Origin: Actinomycetota bacterium
GTDB taxonomy: Bacteria > Actinomycetota > CADDZG01 > WHSQ01
DNA: 38,631 nt
Assembly: GCA_009380005.1 (NCBI GenBank)
Contig: WHSQ01000013.1
Span: forward strand, 20,284-58,914
Direction: 5' to 3'
Below are positions 24,767 through 32,757 of the stretch, one piece after another. Every line of letters starts with the position of its first letter. Position 1 is the first letter of the stretch. The notes below the pieces were generated by a model that was not told the origin of the DNA, searched no databases, and saw only the letters and a program-made list of their open reading frames with translations. The position numbers were made by a program, and so were the translations under genes.

Positions 24767-25504
24767 ATGGCTGACGTCCAAGTGAGCGAAGCGCGTCCCT
24801 ACCTGGTCCGAGCCGGGCTGGCAGGGCTGGCTGCTCTGGCGGGATCGGTGCTCGCCTCCTTCGGCCAGCTCAAGGACAAGGGACGCCCACGGGGGCCCGA
24901 ATTCGATCCCGCGACGGGCACGGAGCAGGCGTTCTTCCTGGTGGGCGTCGCCCTCGTGCTCATCGGCGGCGTGCTTGCGGCTCGCTTCCTCGGTAAGGCC
25001 ATCGGGCGAGCCACGGCCGGCGGCCTGGAAGCCGAGCCCGCCGGCACCCCGCTGGCGCGTCTGGTCACGATCACCGGCTACGTCATCGTCGTCCTCTGGG
25101 TCCTCAGCACGTTCGGGATCCCCCTCGACGTGCTGCTGCTCGGTGGAGCGCTGTCCGGGATCATCCTCGGCATCGCGGCTCAACAGACGTTGGGCAACAT
25201 CTTCGCCGGCATCGTGCTGCTGATAGTGCGCCCCTTCCGGGTCGGCGAACACGCCATCATCAAGTCGACGTTGGGCGAATACGAGGGCCTCGTCACGAAC
25301 ATGGGTTTCTTCTACGTGAAGATCCAGACGAAGAGGGGGCGAGTCGAACTGCCCAATGCGGTCGCGCTCGCGTCGGCGGTAGGGCCCGGCGTGAGATCAC
25401 CCTCCGACGAAGCGAGCGCTCCAGCCGATGAAGAAGAGGAAGAGGCCGAGGCGACGAGCGCCCACGGGCCCGTCGATCGCGCCGACCGCCCCGAAGCCCT
25501 CTAA
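24767..25504 (+). CDS. Short MscS-family mechanosensitive channel protein
   Basis: 245 residues. Three hydrophobic segments (LVRAGLAGLAALAGSVLASF, AFFLVGVALVLIGGVLAARF, LVTITGYVIVVLWVLSTFGI) are followed by the pore-lining helix LGIAAQQTLGNIFAGIVLLI and the start of the beta domain, RPFRVGEHAIIKSTLGEYEG to VELPN. The usual C-terminal alpha/beta cage domain is missing: after LPNAVALASAV comes a disordered acidic tail with EEEEEAEAT. ATG 24767 is preferred to 24737 because a promoter box ends six bases before it. Ends tail-to-tail with dppA, overlapping by four bases. Confidence 0.82.
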   Translation: MADVQVSEARPYLVRAGLAGLAALAGSVLASFGQLKDKGRPRGPEFDPATGTEQAFFLVGVALVLIGGVLAARFLGKAIGRATAGGLEAEPAGTPLARLVTITGYVIVVLWVLSTFGIPLDVLLLGGALSGIILGIAAQQTLGNIFAGIVLLIVRPFRVGEHAIIKSTLGEYEGLVTNMGFFYVKIQTKRGRVELPNAVALASAVGPGVRSPSDEASAPADEEEEEAEATSAHGPVDRADRPEAL

Positions 25505-26307
25505 AGGTAGAGCCTCTTCCACGCCGTCCACCAGTCGTCCGCCTTCGATACCACCGTACGCCCGTCTACGAGCTCAACTCCATCGCGGTTCCTGTAGGGC
25601 TCGGCTTCGGCCGTCGTATGCAATCGGACCTCGATCTCGGCCGGTCGAGGCACGTAGGGCGTCACGGCGTCCAGGTTCCTCAGCGCTTGCCTGGCTCCGT
25701 CGTAGATCATCTCGCGTGCCCGCACCGGCGGGACGTGCTTCGCGCTGTAGCGTCCGTAACCCTTCTTGACCGCGACCGTGGTGAGTCCCTCGCCCAACAG
25801 GACCTTCGCCTCGCCGCACACGGCTTCGTCTCCGGTCACCATCAGCACCGGGGTGTCCCACGTGCCGCAAAGAGCCGCGTTGATCCCGGTCTCACCGACC
25901 TCGACGCCGTTGAACTTCAGGTAGTGCCACTCCGTGCCGCTGACCGTGTGGCTCAAGACCCCGTCGCCCGAACCGGCCATCGCGTGCATCCCCACGAACA
26001 GCGCCGCGTCGCAGCCTTCCTCGAGGGTCTCCGTGTGTTCCGTCCACTCGTTCTGGACGACGTAGGTCACCCGTGGATCTAGCTCCTCGTGGAGCAACGA
26101 GTTGAAGGTCCATCCCTTGCCGGCGCCGTGGCAATCCATCAGGACCACCTCGTCTGCTCCCGCATCGAACGCCCCTCGGGCGGCGGCGTTCATCTCCTGC
26201 GTGTAGAGCTTCCGTCCCTCGGCATAGTGCGGGTTGCCGCCGATCACCTGCTCCCATTTGGTGATCCCGGCGACTCCCTCCATGTCGCTGATGATGAAGA
26301 CCCTCAT
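25501..26307 (-). CDS. dppA: DppA-type D-aminopeptidase (peptidase M55)
   Basis: Zinc-dependent aminopeptidase of the DppA family, acting on D-Ala-D-Ala-type peptides. 268 residues. The N-terminus MRVFIISDMEGVAGI holds the first metal ligands (Asp8, Glu10). MDCHGAGKGWTFNSLL and FVGMHAMAG supply the conserved His residues, and NGVEVGETGINAALCG the later Glu. The ATG 26307 follows GGGAGGTAACG. The neighbours are unrelated. The usual peptide-transporter partners are absent, so a role in peptidoglycan turnover is only inferred. Confidence 0.9.
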   Translation of the reverse strand: MRVFIISDMEGVAGITKWEQVIGGNPHYAEGRKLYTQEMNAAARGAFDAGADEVVLMDCHGAGKGWTFNSLLHEELDPRVTYVVQNEWTEHTETLEEGCDAALFVGMHAMAGSGDGVLSHTVSGTEWHYLKFNGVEVGETGINAALCGTWDTPVLMVTGDEAVCGEAKVLLGEGLTTVAVKKGYGRYSAKHVPPVRAREMIYDGARQALRNLDAVTPYVPRPAEIEVRLHTTAEAEPYRNRDGVELVDGRTVVSKADDWWTAWKRLYL

Positions 26308-26391
26308 CGTTACCTCCCGGTTGTTTAGGGCCGCCTGTCTACACCGGGCCCGCCCCGAGGGCCAATGCCGTGTCTAGTCGGGGTCAGCCAC

Positions 26392-26397
26392 TACGCT
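26392..26397 (+). promoter_or_regulatory. Candidate -10 box for leaderless recO
   Basis: TACGCT ends six bases before ATG 26404. No strong -35 is visible. Confidence 0.38.
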
Positions 26398-26403
26398 GGA
26401 TGG

Positions 26404-27123
26404 ATGCCGGGGCTCTACAAGGACGAGGGAGTCGTCCTGTCCACGATCAAGCTCGGTGAGGCCGATCGGATCCTCACGATCTTCACGCGCGACAACGGAA
26501 AGGTGAGGGCGGTCGCCAAGGGGGTCCGCAAGACCAAGAGCCGCTGGGGCGGACGACTCGAGCCCTTCACGCGGGTCGATCTCCTCGTATATAGAGGTCG
26601 CAACCTCGACACGATCACCGCCGCCGACATCATCGAAGCACACCCCGGGCTCAGGACCGATTACGTGAAGCTGACCTCGGCCGCGGCCCTGGCCGAGTTG
26701 GTCGACAAGATCTCGCCCGACCGGGAACGCTCCGGAGCGACGTACGACCTCCTGCTGGCGGGCTTGGCCGCGATCCACGATGGCAAAGGGACGAGCGTCG
26801 TTCCCGCCTTCCTGGTCAAGCTGTTGTCGCTCTCCGGCTTCCATCCCTCGCTGCAGGTCTGTGCGGGTTGCGGTGACACCCGAGCCCTCGAAGCGTTCAG
26901 TCCTGCGATGGGTGGAGTGGTCTGTCTCGGTTGTTGGGAGGAAGACGGATCGGCGATGCGGCTCGGCGCCGACCGGATCCTGCTGATGGCGCGCATGTTG
27001 TCGCTCGACTTCGGTTCGCCCGCCGACGAGGAAGCCGTCGTCGACGTCACCAACTCGCTTCGCCGCTACGCCGAGTACCACATCGAACGCCCGCTCCGCA
27101 GTCTCCAACTCCTGGCTATCTAG
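26404..27123 (+). CDS. recO: DNA repair protein RecO
   Basis: Recombination mediator that loads RecA with RecR at gaps. 239 residues. An N-terminal OB fold (YKDEGVVLSTIKLGEADRIL, VRAVAKGVRKTKSRWGGRLE) is followed by a helical domain and a zinc site CAGC ... CLGC (about residues 156-159 and 178-181). ATG 26404 gives the normal RecO N-terminus; the longer frame from 26365 adds unrelated residues. The stop TAG directly abuts the uppS ATG, so the two are one operon, a common actinobacterial order. Confidence 0.95.
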   Translation: MPGLYKDEGVVLSTIKLGEADRILTIFTRDNGKVRAVAKGVRKTKSRWGGRLEPFTRVDLLVYRGRNLDTITAADIIEAHPGLRTDYVKLTSAAALAELVDKISPDRERSGATYDLLLAGLAAIHDGKGTSVVPAFLVKLLSLSGFHPSLQVCAGCGDTRALEAFSPAMGGVVCLGCWEEDGSAMRLGADRILLMARMLSLDFGSPADEEAVVDVTNSLRRYAEYHIERPLRSLQLLAI

Positions 27124-27777
27124 ATGTCGCAGATCCCACGTCACATCGCGCTGATCATGGACGGGAACGGTCGCTGGGCACAGGAGCGCGGGCTGGAACG
27201 GACGAAGGGTCACGAGGCCGGCGAGCGAGCGCTGTGGGATGTCGTCCTCGCGTCGCTGAACCTGGGGATTCGCTACCTGAGCGCGTTCGCGTTCTCCACC
27301 GAGAACTGGGCGCGTCCCGAGCCCGAGGTCGAGTTCCTATTGGGCTTCAACCGGGATCTCTTGCGGCAGCGACGCGATGGATTGAATGAGCGCGGTGTGC
27401 GCATCCGGCGCATCGGACGGCGCGAGAACGTCCCCGACGATCTTCTGCAGGAGTTCGACCGGGCCGAAGAGCTGACGGCCGGAAACGATCGGATGGATCT
27501 GCTGGTGTGCTTCAACTACGGGGGCCGGGCCGAGCTGGAGGATGCGGCCAAGACCGGGTCGATCCCCGACAACCTCTACGCACCGGACGTTCCTGACGTC
27601 GATCTGCTGATCCGCACGTCCGGCGAGAAGAGGATAAGCAACTTCTTGCTGTGGCAAAGCGCCTACGCCGAGCTGTACTTCACCGAGACGCTGTGGCCGG
27701 ACTTCGGCGCCGAGGCCCTCGAGGAAGCGGTAGAAGACTACGGCCGCCGCCAACGGCGCTTCGGAGGCCTCACCTAG
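27124..27777 (+). CDS. uppS: Isoprenyl (undecaprenyl) diphosphate synthase
   Basis: Cis-prenyltransferase making the lipid carrier for cell-wall sugars. 217 residues. The catalytic Asp is in ALIMDGNGRWAQERGL; the YLSAFAFSTENWARPEPEV block binds substrate; RTSGEKRISNFLLWQSAYAE is the second signature. It is shorter than usual (about 240-260): roughly 20 residues between GGRAELEDAAK and DVDLLIRTSGE are absent, which may alter product length. It starts immediately after recO. The end overlaps the convergent membrane gene by eight bases. Confidence 0.93.
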   Translation: MSQIPRHIALIMDGNGRWAQERGLERTKGHEAGERALWDVVLASLNLGIRYLSAFAFSTENWARPEPEVEFLLGFNRDLLRQRRDGLNERGVRIRRIGRRENVPDDLLQEFDRAEELTAGNDRMDLLVCFNYGGRAELEDAAKTGSIPDNLYAPDVPDVDLLIRTSGEKRISNFLLWQSAYAELYFTETLWPDFGAEALEEAVEDYGRRQRRFGGLT

Positions 27778-28417
27778 GCTCACTGCCACGCCGGCGCAAC
27801 GCCTCGCCGCCGCCGAAGACCGCGAGGGCAGAGAGAGCCATCGACGCCGCCCCGTTCGGGTAGCTGGGGACCTGACTGCAGCCGCCGGCTACGCCCTCGG
27901 GACCCATCGAGACGGAGCTGCTGCCGTCGTCGGGCGAGCGCTCGATCGTCGTCTCCGTCCGGCCGGGTCCGATCCGCTGGGTGGTCCAGCACACCTGATC
28001 GGGATCCATCACCATCACGAGGAAGGCACCAACCACGGCAAGGGCGATCAGCAGAGCCAGGCCGGCCTGAACCACGCGCGGGCCACCCCCTCGGCCGGCC
28101 ACGATGAAGAACAAGATGCTCGGGATCAGGTACGGGAACCCGGCTCCTGCGAAGGACACGAGGGATAGCGGTAGGCCGACGATCCCCGCCGCCAGCATCG
28201 ATCCCGGCTCCCGCCACCGTCCGAGCGCGGCCAGCGCGGCCTGGGACAGGAGGATCATCGCCATGGGCAGCACCTCGCTCAGCCGGTGAAGGAAGGGTGG
28301 CTCGGCGACCACGACCGCGCCGAGAAGGAACAGCCCCCACACGGCGGACAGGGCTCCGGCGACCAGCCCGAGACGACCCGGCCGGGGAGCGGCCGCCGGC
28401 CCTACGGCCCATGCCAT
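27770..28417 (-). CDS. Integral membrane protein of unknown function
   Basis: 215 residues with about five hydrophobic segments (LGLVAGALSAVWGLFLLGAV, LPMAMILLSQAALAAL, AAGIVGLPLSLVSFAGAG, LIPSILFFIVAG, AGLALLIALAVVGAFLVMVM), then an external loop with CW and GGCS that could form a disulfide, and a final short helix. I recognise no family. The start is ATG 28417 with a GGAGG site; starting at 28453 would place coding sequence on the operator. Transcription appears to be controlled by the operator at 28436-28455. Confidence 0.68.
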   Translation of the reverse strand: MAWAVGPAAAPRPGRLGLVAGALSAVWGLFLLGAVVVAEPPFLHRLSEVLPMAMILLSQAALAALGRWREPGSMLAAGIVGLPLSLVSFAGAGFPYLIPSILFFIVAGRGGGPRVVQAGLALLIALAVVGAFLVMVMDPDQVCWTTQRIGPGRTETTIERSPDDGSSSVSMGPEGVAGGCSQVPSYPNGAASMALSALAVFGGGEALRRRGSEPR

Positions 28418-28435
28418 CTCCGCTGCCTCCCTGCC

Positions 28436-28483
28436 ATTTGAGCGAGTGCTCAAATCCTAGTGGGCGGTCAGGCTCCCGGTCAA
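28436..28483 (-). promoter_or_regulatory. Sigma-70-type promoter with TetR-like operator
   Basis: On the minus strand: TTGACC (28478-28483), 18-bp spacer, TAGGAT (28454-28459), then the perfect palindrome ATTTGAGC-ACTC-GCTCAAAT (28436-28455), overlapping the -10 box and the transcription start. The 8-bp arms and 4-bp gap suit a TetR-family dimer acting as repressor. No TetR gene lies in the window. Confidence 0.68.
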
Positions 28484-28521
28484 TCGTGGAGCGAAAGGCG
28501 GATCTCGACGGGCGGGTGATC

Positions 28522-28734
28522 TCAGGCGAGCCCTATGCGGAGATTGCGGACGCGTTCGGCGCCGTCGTGCGCGACGAGGTCGAAGGTGACCCGCTGGCCG
28601 GGGCGCAAGAAACGGAACATCGGGCTGGAGTCCATGGCGTCGGCGTCCACGCGGTACTCGGTCGACCCGTCGTCGGCGACGAGGGTGCCCGAGCGAGTGA
28701 CGGAGTCGTACGCCTTCACGGTCGCTTGAGGCAT
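28522..28734 (-). CDS. Cold-shock-domain-like small protein
   Basis: 70 residues: ATVKAYDSVTRSGTLVADDG then a valine-rich strand, FRFLRPGQRVTFDLVAHDGA and ERVRNLRIG. This follows the cold-shock fold order (G-x-v-x-x-fd ... G-x-l-x-x-ddG ... l-x-x-GqrV-x-F), but the RNP1 motif (KGFGFI) is replaced by SGTLVA, so nucleic-acid binding is uncertain. It follows era by 14 bp and starts with ATG 28734, seven bases after TAGGAT, so it probably has its own leaderless promoter inside the end of era. Confidence 0.72.
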   Translation of the reverse strand: MPQATVKAYDSVTRSGTLVADDGSTEYRVDADAMDSSPMFRFLRPGQRVTFDLVAHDGAERVRNLRIGLA

Positions 28735-28741
28735 GGGCCGA

Positions 28742-28747
28742 ATCCTA
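28742..28747 (-). promoter_or_regulatory. Candidate -10 box for the leaderless cold-shock-like gene
   Basis: TAGGAT on the minus strand, seven bases before ATG 28734, located just before the era stop. Confidence 0.4.
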
Positions 28748-28748
28748 A

Positions 28749-29669
28749 TCAGAAACCGAGCCGGTCCAGAGCGTGAGGCCTCCGCTGCCAGTCCTTCTCG
28801 ACCCGGGCCCGGAGCGCGAGGAACACTCTGCGTCCGAACAACAGCTCGATCTCTTCTCTGGCTTCCGTCCCGACGGCCTTGATGACTTCGCCTCCCTTGC
28901 CGACGACGATCCCCTTCTGCGATTCGCGCTCTACGTAGATGTGTGCCTTGATCTCGAGAAGACCGTCCTCACGTTCTTCGTAGTCCTCAGTCACGACGGC
29001 GATCGAGTGCGGCAGTTCCTCGCGCGTACGCCGGAGCAGCTTCTCCCGCACGAGCTCGGCCACGAAGGCGGGCGGCGGCTGGTCCGTCCTCGTACCGGGC
29101 GGGTAGTAAGGAGGGCCCGGTTCCATCCGATCGATGATCAGCCCTCGGAGGACGTCCAGTCCTTCGCCCCTCCTCGCCGACACGGGTACGAACTCCTCGA
29201 ACCCGCCGAGTCTCGACGCTCCGCTCAGAGCCACGGCCACGTCGTTCTTGGTCATCCGGTCCGTCTTGTTGACGACGCAGATCTTCGGACAAGATGCGCC
29301 GCGTAGGTCGGCAGCGACCCTCTCGTCTCCGGCCCCCACGCCCGAGGCACCGTCGACCACGAAGAGAGCCAGGTCGACGTCCGACCACGCCTCTCGGACG
29401 ACATGGTTGAGGCGTTCGCCCAGGAGGGTTCGTGGCTTGTGGTAGCCGGGTGTATCGATGAAGACGACTTGGGCGGCCGGTTCATCGAGGATTCCCCGGA
29501 TCGCGTTGCGCGTCGTCTGCGGCTTGTTCGAGGTGATCGAGACCTTCCCGCCGACGAGCCGATTGACGAGTGTCGACTTACCGACGTTCGGACGACCCAC
29601 GACGGCGACGAAACCCGAGCGGAAGCCCTCGATCATCGCGCCCGGACCGCCGGCCGCCGGGTCACTCAC
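28749..29669 (-). CDS. era: GTPase Era
   Basis: Ribosome-associated GTPase needed for 16S rRNA maturation and 30S assembly. 306 residues: G1 GRPNVGKST, G2 region PQTTRNAIRG, G3 DTPGYHKP, G4 NKTD, G5 VSARRGEG, and the C-terminal KH domain (QKGIVVGKGGEVIKAVGTEA) that binds the 3' end of 16S rRNA. Overlaps the end of the upstream CNNM/CorC gene by eight bases. The position after ybeY and CNNM/CorC is the common bacterial order. Confidence 0.97.
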   Translation of the reverse strand: MSDPAAGGPGAMIEGFRSGFVAVVGRPNVGKSTLVNRLVGGKVSITSNKPQTTRNAIRGILDEPAAQVVFIDTPGYHKPRTLLGERLNHVVREAWSDVDLALFVVDGASGVGAGDERVAADLRGASCPKICVVNKTDRMTKNDVAVALSGASRLGGFEEFVPVSARRGEGLDVLRGLIIDRMEPGPPYYPPGTRTDQPPPAFVAELVREKLLRRTREELPHSIAVVTEDYEEREDGLLEIKAHIYVERESQKGIVVGKGGEVIKAVGTEAREEIELLFGRRVFLALRARVEKDWQRRPHALDRLGF

Positions 29670-30933
29670 TCGCGAGTTCCGGCTCCGAGGTCTTCGTGAT
29701 CAATACCTTCTGGATCCGACGGCCGGTGACGCGTTCCGTGACGAATTCGACTGAGTCGTAACGCAACCTCTCGCCCGGACGTGGAACGCGTCCCGTGAGA
29801 CCGAAGACCAGCCCCCCTATCGTGTCCCATTCGTCGTCCGGCAGGGCCACGTCCAAGAGCTCGTTGACCTCGTCGATCGGCACCCGAGCATCGACACGAA
29901 CCCGATCGTCGCCGATGAGCTCGACCAACTGCTCGTCGCGGTCGTACTCGTCGACGATCTCTCCGACGATCTCCTCCAGCAGGTCCTCGATCGTGACCAG
30001 CCCGGCGGTTCCGCCGTACTCGTCCACGACGACCCCGATGTGGACCCTCTGAGCCTGCATCTCTCGCAGCAGCTCCAGGACTTTCTTCTGTTCGGGGATG
30101 AAGTTGGGGGCCCGGCCCAGCGAGCTCAGCTTCGCATCGCGTTTCAAGCCGTCGATCCGCTTCAACAGGTCCTTGGCGTAGACGATCCCAACGATGTTGT
30201 CGACGTCGCCCTCATAGACGGGGATGCGCGAGAACCCATGCTTCGAGATCGTCTCGAGGGCTTCACCGACGGTGGCCGACGCGGGCAGCGTCACCATATC
30301 GGGGCGCGGCACCATGACCTCCCGCACCACCGTGTCCCCGAACTCGAAGATGGAGTGAATGAGCTCGCGCTCTTCCTCCTCGATCTCCTCCTCTTCCTCT
30401 GCCATGTCGACCAGATGCCGGATCTCCTCTTCCGTGACGAAGGGGCCCTTGGGAAGCGCCCTGCCCGGGAGGACGATCATCACCGCGTTGGACAGAGCGA
30501 TGAGGACGCGACCGATGGGGTTCAACGCCTTGCCCAGCAGATAGACCGACGTCGCCGAGAAGAGTGCGGCTCGTTCGGGGTGCTGCACCGCGTAGTTCCG
30601 TGGTGCGATCTCGGCGAAAATGAAGATGGCGATCGTCATCACCACGGCAGAGACCACGCCCGGCGCCGTCTCGAAGGTCCGCAGTGCAAAGGCGGTGGCG
30701 AGCGCGGTAGCGCTGATGTGCGTGAGGAGGGTCAGCAGGACCAGGACGTTCATGTAGGGAGCCGGGTCCCCCACGATCCGCTCGAGACGCCCTGCGTTCC
30801 TCGTCTTGTTCTCCTGAGCCATGTGGTGAGCCTTGACCCGGTTCAGCCTCGACACGGATGTCCCCGCCATCGCCAGGAACCCGGCGAGCAGTACCAATGC
30901 CACGATCACGAGGATGGTCAGGAGGTCACTCAT
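29662..30933 (-). CDS. CNNM/CorC-HlyC family membrane protein, in the ybeY-era operon
   Basis: 423 residues with the same architecture as the pair at 22-24.7 kb: a membrane domain (ILVIVALVLLAGFLAMAGTS, YMNVLVLLTLLTHISATALA), an acidic linker (MAEEEEEIEEEERELIHSI), two CBS domains with [20 protein letters not shown], and a CorC_HlyC end domain. This copy lies between ybeY and era, its usual place, so it is the likely orthologue of the standard CorC/YtfL-type gene. It overlaps ybeY by four bases and era by eight. Confidence 0.92.
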   Translation of the reverse strand: MSDLLTILVIVALVLLAGFLAMAGTSVSRLNRVKAHHMAQENKTRNAGRLERIVGDPAPYMNVLVLLTLLTHISATALATAFALRTFETAPGVVSAVVMTIAIFIFAEIAPRNYAVQHPERAALFSATSVYLLGKALNPIGRVLIALSNAVMIVLPGRALPKGPFVTEEEIRHLVDMAEEEEEIEEEERELIHSIFEFGDTVVREVMVPRPDMVTLPASATVGEALETISKHGFSRIPVYEGDVDNIVGIVYAKDLLKRIDGLKRDAKLSSLGRAPNFIPEQKKVLELLREMQAQRVHIGVVVDEYGGTAGLVTIEDLLEEIVGEIVDEYDRDEQLVELIGDDRVRVDARVPIDEVNELLDVALPDDEWDTIGGLVFGLTGRVPRPGERLRYDSVEFVTERVTGRRIQKVLITKTSEPELASE

Positions 30934-31367
30934 CGAAGGGACCTGCCGGCGAACGACTCGATGACCTCGCGCGAACGCCCGTCCATCCTGCGCTTGTCGT
31001 CTTCCCTTTGGTGGTCGTATCCCAGCAGATGGAGGGTGCCGTGCACGAGCAGCGTGTCCAGCTCGTGCTCCAAGGAATGGCTCAGCTTGTCGGCGTTCGC
31101 ACGCGCTATCTCCGGACAGATCACCACGTCCCCCAACACGAGCGTCTCGTCATCGTCCTCGTTCATGGGAAACGCCAGGACGTCCGTTGTGTGGTCCTCC
31201 CCTGCGAAGCGAGCGTTCAGCATCTTGATGTGCTCCGCCGTTACGAGGAGGACCGAGAGTTCTGCAGCCTCGTCGACCTCTTCGGCGTCGAGCGTATGTC
31301 GAGCGAGCTGGGCGAGACGGGCCTCGTCGACGGTGATGGGTTGTTCGTTGGCGACGAAAACATCCAT
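30930..31367 (-). CDS. ybeY: Endoribonuclease YbeY
   Basis: Zinc-dependent RNase in 16S rRNA 3'-end processing and ribosome quality control. 145 residues. The metal site HGTLHLLGYDH is complete with three His. TDVLAFPMN is the second family block. The start shares base 31367 with the phoH stop, so translation is coupled. Confidence 0.96.
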   Translation of the reverse strand: MDVFVANEQPITVDEARLAQLARHTLDAEEVDEAAELSVLLVTAEHIKMLNARFAGEDHTTDVLAFPMNEDDDETLVLGDVVICPEIARANADKLSHSLEHELDTLLVHGTLHLLGYDHQREDDKRRMDGRSREVIESFAGRSLR

Positions 31368-32365
31368 CAGCGGGAGCGAGCGCGCTTGCGCTGGGCGGCC
31401 TCGGAATAGATGCCGTAGGCCTCGACTATGTCCTGCACGATCTTGTGGCGCACGACGTCCTTGCCGGACAGATGCGAGAACTCGACGCCACCGATCTTCG
31501 AAAGGATCTCCTCCACGACGATCAACCCGCTGTGTGCCCCTTTGGGGAGATCGATCTGGGTCACGTCACCGGTCACAACGGCCTTCGACCCGAACCCCAG
31601 ACGGGTCAGGAACATCTTCATCTGTTCGGGTGTCGTGTTCTGCGCCTCGTCCAGGATGATGAACGCATCGTTCAGCGTGCGGCCGCGCATGAACGCAAGG
31701 GGGGCGATCTCTACGGTTCCCTGCTCGACGTAGCGACGGAACTGTTCGGGCTCGAACATCTCGTAGAGAGCGTCGTACAAGGGACGGAGGTAGGGGTCGA
31801 TCTTCGCGGCGACGTCGCCGGGCAGGAATCCGAGCCGCTCCCCCGCCTCGACGGCCGGTCGCGTGAGGATCAGACGGCTGACGACTCCGGTCTTGAGCGC
31901 CTGGATCGCCATGGCCACGGCGAGGTACGTCTTACCGGTCCCGGCCGGCCCGATCCCGAAGACGATCGTGTTCTTGCGGATCGAATCGCAGTAGCGCTTC
32001 TGGCCGACTGTCTTCGGCCGGATCGGTTTGCCCGATGGAGTAACCACCAGCGTGTCGGTCAGTACCTCGGTCGGCAAGGATCCCTCGCCATCCTCGTCCT
32101 TGATGATCTGGATCGAGCGGCCGACGGCATCCGAGGTCAGCACGTGTCCGCGCTCCAGCAGGGCCAGGAGCTCGGAGAACAGGCGGGAGACGCGCTCGGT
32201 CTCGGCCGGGGGGCCGGTCAGGGTTATCTCGTTCCCCCGGACGAAGATCTGGGTCTCGAACGCGCTCTCGATGAGCTTGAGGAGCTCGTCGCGCGCGCCC
32301 AGGAGCCTGACCATGTCGTGGTGTCCGGGGACCAGGATCTTCACCTGGGTCGATGCGTTCAGCAT
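31367..32365 (-). CDS. phoH: PhoH-family ATPase
   Basis: Cytoplasmic ATPase of the PhoH/YbeZ group, which works with YbeY in RNA metabolism. 332 residues: an N-terminal KH-like part (residues about 1-75), then Walker A GPAGTGKT, the LTRPAVEAGERLGFLPGD block, Walker B AFIILDEAQNTTPEQMKMFL and the TRLGFGSKAVVTGDVTQID block. It sits directly before ybeY as usual, sharing one base. Confidence 0.96.
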   Translation of the reverse strand: MLNASTQVKILVPGHHDMVRLLGARDELLKLIESAFETQIFVRGNEITLTGPPAETERVSRLFSELLALLERGHVLTSDAVGRSIQIIKDEDGEGSLPTEVLTDTLVVTPSGKPIRPKTVGQKRYCDSIRKNTIVFGIGPAGTGKTYLAVAMAIQALKTGVVSRLILTRPAVEAGERLGFLPGDVAAKIDPYLRPLYDALYEMFEPEQFRRYVEQGTVEIAPLAFMRGRTLNDAFIILDEAQNTTPEQMKMFLTRLGFGSKAVVTGDVTQIDLPKGAHSGLIVVEEILSKIGGVEFSHLSGKDVVRHKIVQDIVEAYGIYSEAAQRKRARSR

Positions 32366-32415
32366 GAAGGATTGCCCACGATTCTATCCGGCCCCCGTCA
32401 CGAGCGAGCGGTGCA

Positions 32416-32757
32416 TCAGCCGGGGGGCCAAGACATGGGGCGACCCCCGAGCACATGGAAATGGAGATGATCCACGCTCTGACCGGCCTCCGGGCCGACG
32501 TTGGTCACGAGCCGGTGGCCGCGCGACAAGCCCGCATCGGATGCGATCTTCGCCATCAGCTCGAAGAGCTCGCCCAACAGATCACCGTGCGCGGCATCGA
32601 GCTCTTGGGCGGAAGGGATGTGCTCCTTGGGGATGACGAGTACGTGCGTCGGGGCACCGGGGTTGATGTCCTTGAACGCCAGGGCGCGTTCCGTCTCCGC
32701 GACCGTTTCGGACGGGATCTCCTTCTTGACGATCTTGCAGAAGAGGCAGTCGTTCAT
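32416..32757 (-). CDS. HIT family nucleotide hydrolase/transferase (HINT-like)
   Basis: 113 residues. CLFCKIVKKEIPSETVAE at the N-terminus and the His triad HLHFHVLGG at the end are the HINT hallmarks. The family hydrolyses adenosine phosphoramidates such as aminoacyl-AMP. The start overlaps the mtaB stop by four bases (ATGA). Confidence 0.94.
   Translation of the reverse strand: MNDCLFCKIVKKEIPSETVAETERALAFKDINPGAPTHVLVIPKEHIPSAQELDAAHGDLLGELFELMAKIASDAGLSRGHRLVTNVGPEAGQSVDHLHFHVLGGRPMSWPPG

Noticed and set aside
30040-31659. 539-residue plus-strand ORF opposite CNNM/CorC, ybeY and phoH
   Set aside because: Crosses three real genes on the other strand and has no domain; a GC-driven shadow.
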